The translations under genes were made by a program, and so were the position numbers. DNA of 21,209 bases, taken from NCBI GenBank assembly GCA_035625025.1, contig DASPQJ010000026.1, positions 1 through 21,209 on the forward strand, in the 5' to 3' direction. Source of the stretch: Bog-793 sp035625025. Lineage in GTDB: Bacteria; Actinomycetota; Acidimicrobiia; Acidimicrobiales; Bog-793. Below the pieces are notes generated by a model. It had not been told where the DNA came from. It saw nothing but the letters and a program-made list of their open reading frames with translations, and made no database searches. Within the stretch, counting starts at the first letter, position 1. Every line of letters starts with the position of its first letter. Shown here piece by piece: positions 7,513 through 15,546 of this stretch.

Positions 7513-8328
7513 CTAGGCAGCCCACCTCACCTCGATCGGCGGAAACGAATCGAGGATGGCAGCCGCGGCTTTCTGAATCCGTCCGCCCGAGGCCCTCAAG
7601 CCGGCGAGCGCTTCCTCGCCGCCACCAGCCCACGCCGTGACGTACCCGAAGGAGTACTCGCCGCTGTCCATCCCGAGCGTGGCGCAGACGACGTAAGCAG
7701 TCGACTCGGCCTCGAGCTCTGCAAGTTCCCGGCCTTCAAAGTTCTCGTGGAGCAGGGCGTGGGCGAGCTCGTGAGCGAGAGTCTTGACCCGCTGGCTGGG
7801 CGTGTTCCGGCTCTCGATCCGGATCCGACGCTCGGCGTGTGAGCAGTCGCCGTTGATCGTCCCGGTGAACTCGTACTCCTCGACCGCGAATCCGAAGGAC
7901 CGGGCGGCCGCGACGAGCCGATCGAAGTGGCCTGTGGGGTCGTCGCCGACCAGCCGGTTGCAAACCGACGGCAGTTCTTCACCCTCGGTCTGGGAGACGT
8001 CGAACACGGGCACGAAGCGGAAGCCGCGCACGACGTCTTCGTCGCCGCCGTCTCTGGCACCGACTCGCCTCTCGACGATCGGGGCGAGGATCCAGATGGC
8101 CCTCTCCCCCCTCCGCACCGAGCGGTTGACCTTCCGCCAGGCGCCGAATCCTGCGACCTGGGTCGCCTCAGGGCACTGGGCGGCGATGAGAAGCACGTTG
8201 TTGAAGCTGTAGCGATGGAACCGACTCTGAAACTCCAGGTAGCGCCGCCACTCGTCCGAAGACGCGAGGTCGGCGATCCCCTCGGTGAGCCGGATCATTG
8301 CTTCTGAACGCGTGAATCGCGCGGTCAC
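7513..8328 (-). CDS. ArdC N-terminal domain + M78 (ImmA/IrrE-like) metallopeptidase
   Basis: This 271-residue protein has two parts. Residues about 8-110 resemble the ArdC-type ssDNA-binding domain of antirestriction proteins (YSFNNVLLIAAQCPEATQVAGFGAWRKVNRSVRRGERAIWILAP). Residues about 165-235 form an M78-type zinc peptidase with HELAH at 186-190 and a downstream glutamate in AELEAESTAYVV as the likely third ligand. M78 enzymes (ImmA, IrrE) often cleave repressors in mobile elements or stress responses, and ArdC-type proteins occur on plasmids and in actinobacterial chromosomes. The start is GTG at 8326-8328, with GGAGGG 6 bases upstream on the minus strand. That GTG overlaps the TGA of a possible upstream ORF as GTGA. 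No other mobile-element gene is visible nearby. Confidence 0.87.
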   Translation of the reverse strand: MTARFTRSEAMIRLTEGIADLASSDEWRRYLEFQSRFHRYSFNNVLLIAAQCPEATQVAGFGAWRKVNRSVRRGERAIWILAPIVERRVGARDGGDEDVVRGFRFVPVFDVSQTEGEELPSVCNRLVGDDPTGHFDRLVAAARSFGFAVEEYEFTGTINGDCSHAERRIRIESRNTPSQRVKTLAHELAHALLHENFEGRELAELEAESTAYVVCATLGMDSGEYSFGYVTAWAGGGEEALAGLRASGGRIQKAAAAILDSFPPIEVRWAA

Positions 8329-8597
8329 TGGTGTCCCTCCCTGTCGTGCGGGTGCCCTGCCTGCCAGTCCCGGGCGAGGCCGAATCGCAAGCCGCGAACG
8401 CCGCAGGCGCACTGGCCGGCGAAGACGAGAACGAAGCTTGGGACGGTGACACCGATACAGAAGCCCAGGGCACGAGATGGCCTGAGAGATCCGAAGGCGT
8501 CCAGAACAGGGACCGGAGGATCTCGAGCGTGATCTGACCCTCCGATCACGCTACGTCTGCGCTGTGACGCCGCTCCTCGTGCTGGGACCGTTGCCAC
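8325..8597 (-). CDS. Possible small membrane ORF coupled to the ArdC/M78 gene
   Basis: This ORF ends in TGA at 8325-8327, which overlaps the GTG start of the ArdC/M78 gene as GTGA. Its last ~45 codons are strongly G/C-biased in the third position and encode a hydrophobic stretch (LGFCIGVTVPSFVLVFAG) followed by a Cys-containing basic tail (QCACGVRGLRFGLARDW). The 5' half has weaker codon bias. The true start is unclear: GTG at 8597, GTG at 8549 inside the palindrome, or a non-ATG codon further in. I do not recognise a family and it may be non-coding. Confidence 0.25.
   Translation of the reverse strand: MATVPARGAASQRRRSVIGGSDHARDPPVPVLDAFGSLRPSRALGFCIGVTVPSFVLVFAGQCACGVRGLRFGLARDWQAGHPHDREGHQ
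8526..8552. promoter_or_regulatory. Long perfect inverted repeat, candidate operator
   Basis: The arms AGCGTGATC and GATCACGCT are 9 bp, perfectly complementary and separated by 9 bases (TGACCCTCC). No T-run follows on either strand, so a terminator is less likely than a protein-binding site. It lies about 200 bases upstream of the ArdC/M78 start. Confidence 0.45.
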
Positions 8598-8946
8598 CGA
8601 CGCGAGGTCGACGATCGTGGTCGCTCGCTACCGTCCCCGACCCGAGGAATCGAGATTCGGGCTCCCCGGCATCGTGAGGGCTCCGCACGGCACGTCGCCT
8701 AACCCCCCACCCGACTCCGAAGCTGGCCGCGTCTCTTTCGTGCCTCGACCACACCAGTCCTTGCGGCGGGCGGCGACAAAGTCCAACGCGGAAATCACTC
8801 GCTGGCTCCCAGCCCGGACCCGCTGGAGCTGGGACGTTTCCGCCCTTCCCTGAGATCACCACGAACGGTTCCGGACACCACCGTTGAGCCGGAGTGTGGC
8901 GTGGGCATGCGATCGCGATTCTCTCGCACCACCCGATCGCGAGGCT
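8598..8946. other. Intergenic stretch without a convincing gene
   Basis: About 350 bases separate the ArdC/M78 side from the end of the carbamoyltransferase gene. Short open frames here lack codon bias and recognisable content. The octanucleotide-like CGATCGCGA occurs twice (8910-8918 and 8934-8942). Confidence 0.5.
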
Positions 8947-10002
8947 CTACACGTTGTCCACGATCGAAGCGCCGAGATGTCGAGCGATGATGGCCATCCG
9001 CATGGGAATCATGTTCGCCATTTGTTCAACGTCCTTCATTCTCGGATCGGGGTCGACGCTGGGGTGCAGTTCGTCCCGCCTCGGCCGCGGATGCAACACG
9101 ATGCTGTCCGGCGACATTTTTTGGATCCTCTCGTAGTCGACGATCCAGCTGACGTAGTCACGGGCCAATTGCTGCGCGCGCACAATCTCCGCGGGATCCT
9201 CCCCCGTGTACTCGTCCGGATTGCGGCCCAGGTACAGAACATCGGTGTCGCGCATCGCCCCGTCCAGATCACTGGTCCTCGTCAAACGCGCCCCGAGCGT
9301 CTCCACCAACTCCGGGGGAACCGGGGCCGCCGACGATTCCACGGCGACGAGGCGCATGCCGAGCGTCGCGGCCGCGATCATGAAGGAATGGTGGGCACGG
9401 TAGCGCTCATGGTCACCGACGACCGTGGCCACGAGCCCGTCGAATCTCTTGAACTTCTTGTGAATCGTGAACATGTCACCGAGGGCCTGCGTCGGGTGTT
9501 CGTGGTGCCCGTCGCCGAGGTTGATGACCGGCACGACCTGCGAGAGCTGTCCGTACTCCACCGCCTTGGCGATGACGTGGGCGGCAAAGGCCGGACCGTC
9601 GTTCTCGGCCGTTCGGATGCCGAGAAGGTCCGCCTGCGTCGCGAAGGCCACCCAGGAATCGGCCAGCGATTCGCCCTTGGCCTCGGAAGAGCCGCTCATG
9701 CCGCTGATCAGTTCGGCGGAGCCGCCGAGCTTCCGCATCGCGGAGGTGCAGCTACCGCCGGTTCGGGTCGAGGGTTGTCGCATGATCGCCTTCATGACCG
9801 CACCAGGAAGCAGCGAGATCCCGCGACGCGAGGGATCTCGCACGACTGTCTCCGCGGCGTAGGCCTCCTCCAGATAGACGCGGATGTCGTCGGCAACGAG
9901 CTGGTGCATGGAGAGCAGGTTCTTCGCCGTGGCGTCTCCGGCGATCGGCTGCGTCACCGCCGACAGGTCGAGCACTTCCACGATTTCCGCTGCTGGCATC
10001 AT
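8947..10002 (-). CDS. Aspartate/ornithine carbamoyltransferase superfamily protein (PyrB-like)
   Basis: This 351-residue protein has both carbamoyltransferase domains. Carbamoyl-phosphate residues are kept: PSTRT (STRT 78-81), SSEAKGESLADS (K109), R130 in GIRT, and EHPTQALGDMFTI (H169, Q172). VGDHERYRAHHS keeps an arginine (R202) where ATCase has Arg167. Two aspartate-side positions differ from E. coli ATCase: the RxQ motif (Arg229/Gln231) reads R260-N-P262, and HPLPR (Leu267) reads HPRPR with R306. STRT is followed by GGS rather than RLSF. The start ATGATG at 9997-10002 has AGGAG upstream. No pyrC, carA or pyrR is adjacent; moaE is 283 bases upstream on the same strand. It may be an ordinary PyrB variant or a paralogue with another amino acceptor. 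E. coli keeps an unrelated-looking carbamoyltransferase, ygeW, beside its xdh genes. Confidence 0.86.
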   Translation of the reverse strand: MMPAAEIVEVLDLSAVTQPIAGDATAKNLLSMHQLVADDIRVYLEEAYAAETVVRDPSRRGISLLPGAVMKAIMRQPSTRTGGSCTSAMRKLGGSAELISGMSGSSEAKGESLADSWVAFATQADLLGIRTAENDGPAFAAHVIAKAVEYGQLSQVVPVINLGDGHHEHPTQALGDMFTIHKKFKRFDGLVATVVGDHERYRAHHSFMIAAATLGMRLVAVESSAAPVPPELVETLGARLTRTSDLDGAMRDTDVLYLGRNPDEYTGEDPAEIVRAQQLARDYVSWIVDYERIQKMSPDSIVLHPRPRRDELHPSVDPDPRMKDVEQMANMIPMRMAIIARHLGASIVDNV

Positions 10003-10285
10003 CTTCTCTCCTGGACACGAGGCACTGGTCGCGAGTCGACGTGCGGGTCGACCCGATTCTCAATCACGTCGCGAATACCCACCCGGATTCGGCGAGGACT
10101 GGAACCCGCCGAAATCCGGCGCAAGCGACCGACGATCTGGATCCCCTCCCGGCGACCTGGGCTCCTTCCCAACGACGGGATCCCGCGTCGCCAGGCTAAT
10201 TGGGCGTTCGCTACCAAGGCGGAACCACTAATCCGGACACGTCGCCTCCAGACGGATCCACGAACGACCGGCGCGAGGCACCAGC

Positions 10286-10759
10286 TCAGGGAACCTCGAG
10301 CTCGGACACGTCGACGATCGGTCGCGAACCCTGGCCCCAGTCCGATCCTCCGGCCCAGGTCTCGCGCTTCCAAATCGGCACCGTCGCCTTGACCAAGTCA
10401 AGACACGACCTGGCCGCCTCGAAGGCGTCAGATCGGTGTGGCGCGGAGACGACGACGAACACCGACACCTCGCCGACCGAGAGCGTCCCGATGCGGTGCA
10501 GAAGCGCGATCCGCCGCACTTCCGGAAAGCGCGTTCGCACGGCGCGAACCACGTCCGCCATTTTGCGGGCGGCGTAGGGCTCGTAGGCCTCGTACTCCAG
10601 GCTGACCACACCCGGCCGACCCTCGGACGCCTCCCGGACCGACCCGCTGAACGAGACCACGGCCCCACATTCCCGGCCTGACGCCCAAGCCAGCGCCTCC
10701 GCGACCGGCAGTCTTTCGGCCACGACCGCGATCCAGTTCTCAGCTCCGGCATCCGACAT
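10286..10759 (-). CDS. moaE: Molybdopterin synthase catalytic subunit MoaE
   Basis: MoaE is the large subunit of molybdopterin synthase and adds the dithiolene sulfurs to cyclic pyranopterin, using thiocarboxylated MoaD. The 157-residue protein shows GAVVSFSGSVR (R42), YEAYEPYA, LLHRIGTLSVGEVSVFVVVSAPHRSDAFEA and KATVPIWKRE. K124 and K131 match the catalytic lysine pair (K119/K126) of E. coli. I start at ATG 10757-10759 because the family begins close to there; longer frames add Arg-rich sequence. The C-terminus is about family length. No moaD is in the window. The gene is divergent from xdhC with about 200 bases between, which makes joint use of cofactor by the neighbouring hydroxylase plausible. 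Confidence 0.92.
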   Translation of the reverse strand: MSDAGAENWIAVVAERLPVAEALAWASGRECGAVVSFSGSVREASEGRPGVVSLEYEAYEPYAARKMADVVRAVRTRFPEVRRIALLHRIGTLSVGEVSVFVVVSAPHRSDAFEAARSCLDLVKATVPIWKRETWAGGSDWGQGSRPIVDVSELEVP

Positions 10760-10950
10760 CGCGGGTCGATCGTAGGCCGGACGTTTGCTCGCGCCGGCGG
10801 CGACCGCCAGCTCGGGACGTCGTCGAACTCTCCGGACTCCGACCACACCCGGGACCTGCCGGGTCGGTGAAGGGGCCCGCCCGGCGTGCCGATCGGCACA
10901 TCACGCCGTGCCCGGGCCCGCCGGGGATCGCACTTCGACGGCGACACCCT

Positions 10951-10956
10951 TACGCT
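10951..10956 (+). promoter_or_regulatory. Candidate -10 element for leaderless xdhC
   Basis: TACGCT lies 7 bases before the GTG at 10964 and matches TANNNT. No Shine-Dalgarno is visible. The spacing fits transcription starting at the start codon. Confidence 0.3.
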
Positions 10957-10963
10957 GGATCTC

Positions 10964-12121
10964 GTGCAAGAGCTGTTCGAGGAGATCGACCGCTGGAGGG
11001 CCGCAGGTCGGCGGGTGGCGCTGGCGCGCGTCGTCGGCATTGAGGGCTCGGCCCCCCGCGAGCCCGGAGCAACGATGGCGGTCAGCGAGGACGGCGAGGT
11101 CGCCGGATCGGTCTCCGGGGGATGCGTGGAAACGGCGGTCGTCACCGACGCCCTCGAAGTCCTGACGACGGGCAGAGCGCGCCTTACGACCTTCGGTTAC
11201 TCCGACGATGAAGCCTTCGCCGTCGGTCTGACGTGCGGCGGGACCGTCCGCGTCTTCGTCGAACCGCTGGGACCGCAGGGGACGGGCAGCCTGATATTCC
11301 AAACGCTGCACGAACTCCTGTCGACACAGCAACCTGTGGCGCTCGCCACGCTGATCGGGACCGAAGTCGACGGCGAAGAGAATGCGACGGGCGAACGCTC
11401 CACCCTGCTCGGAGCGACGATCCTCGTCCGGCCCGGCTCTCCTTTGATCGGCTCCCTGGGACACCCCGGCTTGGACGACGCGGTGCGGCGCGACGCCCTG
11501 GGGTACCTCGACGCCGGGTCGACTGCGATTCGCCGCTACGGTCCGCGCGGCGAGGCCAGCCAGCAGGAGCTGGCCGTGTTCATCGAGGCCTTCATCCCGC
11601 CACCCCGCATGCTCATCTTCGGCGCGGTGGACTTCAGCGCGGCCCTCGCCAAGGTGGCCAAGATCCTCGGTTACCGGGTGACGGTGTGCGACGCCCGCCC
11701 CGTCTTCGCCACCCCGGTTCGGTTCCCCATGGCCGACGAGATCGTCGTCGACTGGCCCGACCGCCACCTGACGAAGGTCGGTCCGACCCTCAACCAGAGG
11801 GACGCGGTCTGCGTCCTCACCCACGATCCCAAGTTCGACGTCCCCGCCCTCGTCGCCGCGCTTCGCACCAACGCCGGCTACATCGGCGCCATGGGGTCTC
11901 GCCGCACCACGGCCGAGCGCGCCCGACGGCTGCGCGAGGCGGGCGTCGCCGAGGAGTCGGTTTCCCGGGTGATGGCGCCGATCGGCCTCGACATCGGTGC
12001 GCGCACCCCCGAGGAGACGGCGATCTCGATCTGCGCTGAGATCGTCGCGACGCGTTCCGGCGGTCACGCGGGCTCGCCCCTGCGAGTCGCCGAAGGCTCC
12101 ATCCACGAACCCAGCCGGTAA
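10964..12121 (+). CDS. xdhC: XdhC/CoxI family molybdenum-hydroxylase maturation protein
   Basis: XdhC proteins bind molybdenum cofactor, promote its sulfuration and deliver it to xanthine dehydrogenase-type enzymes. With this start the protein has 385 residues. An N-terminal XdhC/CoxI domain shows RWRAAGRRVALARVVGIEGSAPREPGATM and GSVSGGCVE. A C-terminal Rossmann-like domain shows MLIFGAVDFSAALAKVAKILGYRVTVCDARPVF and, near the end, NAGYIGAMGSRRT and PIGLDIGARTPEE. I prefer GTG 10964 (QELFEEIDRWRAAG) over GTG 10886, because relatives begin just before the RW-AAG region. The upstream 26 residues are Arg-rich and unlike the family. The hydroxylase subunits follow on the same strand after 79 bases. 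The equivalent in the Bacillus puc locus is pucA. Confidence 0.92.
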   Translation: MQELFEEIDRWRAAGRRVALARVVGIEGSAPREPGATMAVSEDGEVAGSVSGGCVETAVVTDALEVLTTGRARLTTFGYSDDEAFAVGLTCGGTVRVFVEPLGPQGTGSLIFQTLHELLSTQQPVALATLIGTEVDGEENATGERSTLLGATILVRPGSPLIGSLGHPGLDDAVRRDALGYLDAGSTAIRRYGPRGEASQQELAVFIEAFIPPPRMLIFGAVDFSAALAKVAKILGYRVTVCDARPVFATPVRFPMADEIVVDWPDRHLTKVGPTLNQRDAVCVLTHDPKFDVPALVAALRTNAGYIGAMGSRRTTAERARRLREAGVAEESVSRVMAPIGLDIGARTPEETAISICAEIVATRSGGHAGSPLRVAEGSIHEPSR

Positions 12122-12200
12122 AGGCCCGTTCGCGGTGACTTCCCCAGTCCCGACGAAGTGACGCGACCCGCCCGCTAGCGTTCAGCTCGAGGTAGCACCG

Positions 12201-14591
12201 TTGACGACGACCATCGCTGTCGGAACCGGAGGTCGGATCGGCGAGGCCGTCCCGCGCATCGACGGGGTGCCGAAGGTGATGGGGGCGTTCGCCTACGCGA
12301 GCGATTTGCACCGCGACGGGATGCTCTTTGGCGCGACGCTGCGCTCTCCTCTGGCACACGCTCGCCTCCGGGGAGTCGACATCTCTTCGGCCCTTCTGAG
12401 TCCCGGGGTCGCGGCGGTCATGGTCGGTGCCGACGTGCCGGGCAAGAATCGGTTCGGTCTCAACTTCTTCGACCAGCCTGTGCTCGCCGAGGACGTTGTC
12501 CGCTACTCGGGCGAACCGATCGCGATCGTCGCCGCGACGTCACCCGAACGCGCCAAGCAGGCAGTGCGAGGAATCGACATCGACCTCGAGCCCCTGCCGG
12601 GCGTGTTCGACATGGAGGACGCGCTCGCGCCGCACGCGCCTCGCCTCCACGAGTTCGGCAACGTCCTGCGCCACGTCCACATCATCCACGGCGAACCCGA
12701 CACAGCCCACGCTGAGGTATGGGTCGAGGGTTACTACGAGACGGCGATGCAGGACCAGGCGGCCCTCGGGCCGGAAGCCGGATTGGCCGTACCGGCCGAG
12801 GACGGCGGTGTCGACCTCTACGTCACGACGCAGTGGCTGCACGTCGACCGGGAGCAGATCGCGCCGTGCCTCGGGCTTCCCGAGGACAAGGTCCGGTTGC
12901 ACCTCGCCGGTGTCGGCGGCGCCTTCGGGTCCCGCGAGGACATCCACATGCAGATCCACGCCTGTCTCCTGGCGTTGCGCACCAACAGACCCGTGAGATT
13001 CAGCTACGGGCGCGAGGAGTCGTTCCACGGTCACGTCCATCGTCACCCTTCGCGCATCTGGATGCGCCACGGCGCCAACCGCGACGGTCGCCTGGTCGCA
13101 CTCACCGCCCGGCTGCTGTTCGACGGCGGCGCCTATGCCTCGTCCTCGCCGGCCGTCCTTGGCAACGCGGCGAGCATGACTGCCGGCCCCTACGAAGTGC
13201 CCCACGTCCACGTGGAGGGAACCGTCGTCTACACGAACAATCCCCCCTGCGGAGCGATGCGGGGATTCGGCGCCCCCCAGGTGTGCTTCGCCCACGAAGC
13301 CCAGATGGACAAGCTCGCCCGCGCCCTCGGCATCGACCCGATCGAGCTGAGGGTGCGTAACGCGCTCTCCACCGGGTCCGTCCTCCCGACCGGACAGATC
13401 GTCACGGGCAGCGCCCCGGTCAAAGAGCTGATCGAACGCTGCAGGGCCATCCCCCTTCCCGAGCCGGAGCCGGTTTGGGGCCGAGACCTCCTGCGCTATC
13501 CCGGCGGCGCGAGCAACGTCACCCATGGCGAGGGGATCAAACGTGGGGTGGGCTTCGCCGTCGGCTACAAGAACGTGGCGTTCAGCGAGGGTTTCGACGA
13601 CTCTGCCACGGCGCGGGTGACGCTCACCCGCACCCCGGACGGGCCGCAAGCCGAGATCCACACGGCCGCGGTCGAGATGGGGCAGGGCCTGTACACCCTC
13701 CTCACCCAGGTCGTACGGACCGAGCTCGAGATCGACCGGGTCGTCATGCACGCGATCGACACGCTGATCGGCGGCGCCGGATCAACCTCGGCGTCGCGCC
13801 AGTCGATGATGGCCGGCGGCGCGGTGCAGATGGCCTGTGCGGCGGTTCGAGAGACCCTTTTCGCGCGCGCCCGGGCCCGGGCGGGGTCCGTCGCTCCTGG
13901 CAACGGGCTCACGCTGGTCGAAGGCTGGGTCGTGGACGACGGATCCCCCCTCGTCGCGCTCGCGGAGCTGCTCGACGACCCGGTCTCGGCCGAGGCCGTT
14001 TACCACCATCGCCCGACCGGGCAATTCGACGAGAACGGCCAGGGTGACATCCACGTCTCCTTCGCCTTCGCGGCCGAGCGGGCCGTCGTCGAGGTCGACG
14101 AGGACCTCGGTCTGGTGCGCGTGTTGCAGGTGGCCGCGGCGATCGACGCCGGGCGGGTGCTCAACCCCCTCGGCCTCACGGGTCAGATCGAAGGGGGAAC
14201 CGCCCAAGGGCTCGGCCTGGGGTTGATGGAGGAGGTCCAGCTGCGGGACGGCGTGATTCGCAACCCCTCCTTCACCGACTACCTCATCCCCACGATCCTC
14301 GATATGCCACCCGTCGTCTCGGTGGCGGTGGAGGAGCCCGAACCCGGTGTCCCCTACGGCTTGAAGGGCGTCGGCGAGTCGCCGACTGTCGTGGCCACCG
14401 CGGCGGTGGTCGCGGCACTGCGCGACGCGACCGGGCGGGAGCTGAACCGCGCCCCGGTGGCGCCGGACGAACTCGTCGGGCTGCGCGGGCCCGCCACGAC
14501 GGGTGGTCCCCCGCCGCTGCCCGACGTGCCCGGACAGAAGTCCGTGCCCTTCTACTTCGAGATGAGTTCGGGCCAGCAGAAGCTCATGTGA
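12201..14591 (+). CDS. pucD: Xanthine dehydrogenase-type molybdenum-binding subunit (subunit D)
   Basis: This is the large Moco-binding subunit of a molybdenum hydroxylase that hydroxylates an N-heterocycle, most likely hypoxanthine/xanthine. The 796-residue protein has GGAFGSREDIHMQ near 240, AMRGFGAPQ (R354 equals bovine XDH Arg880), VEMGQGLYT and KGVGESPT with catalytic glutamate E726. It lacks the AYRCSFR loop of CO dehydrogenase CoxL, so CO is an unlikely substrate. QDQAALGPEAGLAVP and the whole-length match to the PucD-like pattern support subunit D of the Puc type. The start is TTG at 12201, with GAGG nearby and a TAGCGT -10-like site at 12176. The last ~40 residues are Pro/Gly-rich. 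It precedes the FAD and 2Fe-2S subunits. Confidence 0.93.
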   Translation: MTTTIAVGTGGRIGEAVPRIDGVPKVMGAFAYASDLHRDGMLFGATLRSPLAHARLRGVDISSALLSPGVAAVMVGADVPGKNRFGLNFFDQPVLAEDVVRYSGEPIAIVAATSPERAKQAVRGIDIDLEPLPGVFDMEDALAPHAPRLHEFGNVLRHVHIIHGEPDTAHAEVWVEGYYETAMQDQAALGPEAGLAVPAEDGGVDLYVTTQWLHVDREQIAPCLGLPEDKVRLHLAGVGGAFGSREDIHMQIHACLLALRTNRPVRFSYGREESFHGHVHRHPSRIWMRHGANRDGRLVALTARLLFDGGAYASSSPAVLGNAASMTAGPYEVPHVHVEGTVVYTNNPPCGAMRGFGAPQVCFAHEAQMDKLARALGIDPIELRVRNALSTGSVLPTGQIVTGSAPVKELIERCRAIPLPEPEPVWGRDLLRYPGGASNVTHGEGIKRGVGFAVGYKNVAFSEGFDDSATARVTLTRTPDGPQAEIHTAAVEMGQGLYTLLTQVVRTELEIDRVVMHAIDTLIGGAGSTSASRQSMMAGGAVQMACAAVRETLFARARARAGSVAPGNGLTLVEGWVVDDGSPLVALAELLDDPVSAEAVYHHRPTGQFDENGQGDIHVSFAFAAERAVVEVDEDLGLVRVLQVAAAIDAGRVLNPLGLTGQIEGGTAQGLGLGLMEEVQLRDGVIRNPSFTDYLIPTILDMPPVVSVAVEEPEPGVPYGLKGVGESPTVVATAAVVAALRDATGRELNRAPVAPDELVGLRGPATTGGPPPLPDVPGQKSVPFYFEMSSGQQKLM

Positions 14592-14661
14592 CCAGCCGAC
14601 GGGCGCACCCGAGGACTCGGCGCAACCAGGCGCGGCATCAAGCCTCGGACCGCCTCTGTGG

Positions 14662-14667
14662 CAGCAT
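14662..14667 (+). promoter_or_regulatory. Candidate -10 element before the FAD subunit
   Basis: CAGCAT ends 6 bases before the GTG at 14674, a leaderless-type spacing like that before 19626 (CAGAAT, 6 bases). No Shine-Dalgarno is seen. It suggests an internal promoter within the hydroxylase gene group. Confidence 0.3.
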
Positions 14668-14673
14668 GGCGCG

Positions 14674-15546
14674 GTGACGTTCATCCAGCCGACGAGCTGG
14701 GCGGAGGCACTCGAGGCGCGGGCGGAGCACCCTGAGGCCGTCGTCGTCGCGGGCGGAACCGACGTGATGGTGGAGTGCAACTTCGGTCGCCTCCGCCCGC
14801 CAGCTCTCCTCGACCTGTCCCGGGTCGAAGAGCTGCGCGCCTCGAGCCGCGAGAACGGTCAGGTCCGTGTCGGCTCCGGGGTCACGTACGCGCAGATCCT
14901 GCGCGACCTCCCGGGGGACCTTCCCGCATTGGCCCTCGCCGCCCGCACGGTGGGCTCCCCGCTGATCCGCAACCGCGGCACGATCGGCGGCAACCTCGGC
15001 TCGGCCTCCCCCGCCGGGGATTGCCACCCGCCCCTCCTCGCCTGCGGTGCCGAGGTCGAGCTGTCCTCGATCCATGCGAGCAGGACCGTTCCCGTCGCGG
15101 ACTACTTCCGCGGCCCGAAACAAAGCGTCCTCGGCCCCGACGAGCTGATCGCGGCGGTATGGGCGCCGGCGGCGACTGGCCCGCAGACCTTCTCAAAAGT
15201 CGGGTCGCGCAACGCCATGGTCATCGCAATCTGCTCGTTCGCCCTGGCCCTCCACCCCGAGACCGGCCGCGTCGGCACGGGGATCGGTTCGGCCGGGCCG
15301 GTGCCGTTCCGGGCTCGACGCGCCGAAGAGTTCCTCGAGGGCCACCTCGGCGAGGTCGGCGCCTGGGACTCCCGTTCACCGTTGAGCGACGCCGTCGTCG
15401 ACCACTTCGGTCGCCTCGTCGCCGAAGCGGCCCGACCGATCGACGACGTGCGCGGCTCGGCGGACTACCGGCGGCACGCCCTCGGGGTACTGGCCCGGCG
15501 CTCACTGTCGTGGTGCTGGGAGGACTACAGGGGCAAGGTCGCATGA
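14674..15546 (+). CDS. pucC: Xanthine dehydrogenase-type FAD-binding subunit
   Basis: This subunit carries FAD and passes electrons from the Fe-S centres to the final acceptor. The 290-residue protein shows the FAD contacts VVVAGGTDVM at 23-32 and TIGGNLGSASPAGD at 103-116, and a C-terminal CO-dehydrogenase-flavoprotein domain (GIGSAGPVPFRARRAEEFLEG, SADYRRHALGVLARR). Length and order are normal for the PucC/CoxM/XdhB family. The GTG at 14674 follows pucD after 82 bases. The TGA at 15544-15546 overlaps the ATG of the Fe-S subunit as ATGA, which indicates translational coupling and a shared complex. Confidence 0.93.
   Translation: MTFIQPTSWAEALEARAEHPEAVVVAGGTDVMVECNFGRLRPPALLDLSRVEELRASSRENGQVRVGSGVTYAQILRDLPGDLPALALAARTVGSPLIRNRGTIGGNLGSASPAGDCHPPLLACGAEVELSSIHASRTVPVADYFRGPKQSVLGPDELIAAVWAPAATGPQTFSKVGSRNAMVIAICSFALALHPETGRVGTGIGSAGPVPFRARRAEEFLEGHLGEVGAWDSRSPLSDAVVDHFGRLVAEAARPIDDVRGSADYRRHALGVLARRSLSWCWEDYRGKVA

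Noticed and set aside
8910..8942. Two copies of CGATCGCGA with 24-base period near the end of the carbamoyltransferase gene
   Set aside because: Short, GC-rich and self-complementary words recur by chance in such DNA. Two copies do not make a convincing site.
12540..13751. Long minus-strand frame (403 residues) inside the Moco subunit gene
   Set aside because: It is antisense to a clearly conserved coding sequence. Long antisense frames are normal in GC-rich genes.
12201..14591. CO dehydrogenase large subunit (CoxL) as an alternative identity
   Set aside because: The CoxL active-site loop AYRCSFR is absent; the equivalent place reads GAMRGFGAPQ, as in xanthine dehydrogenase-type subunits.
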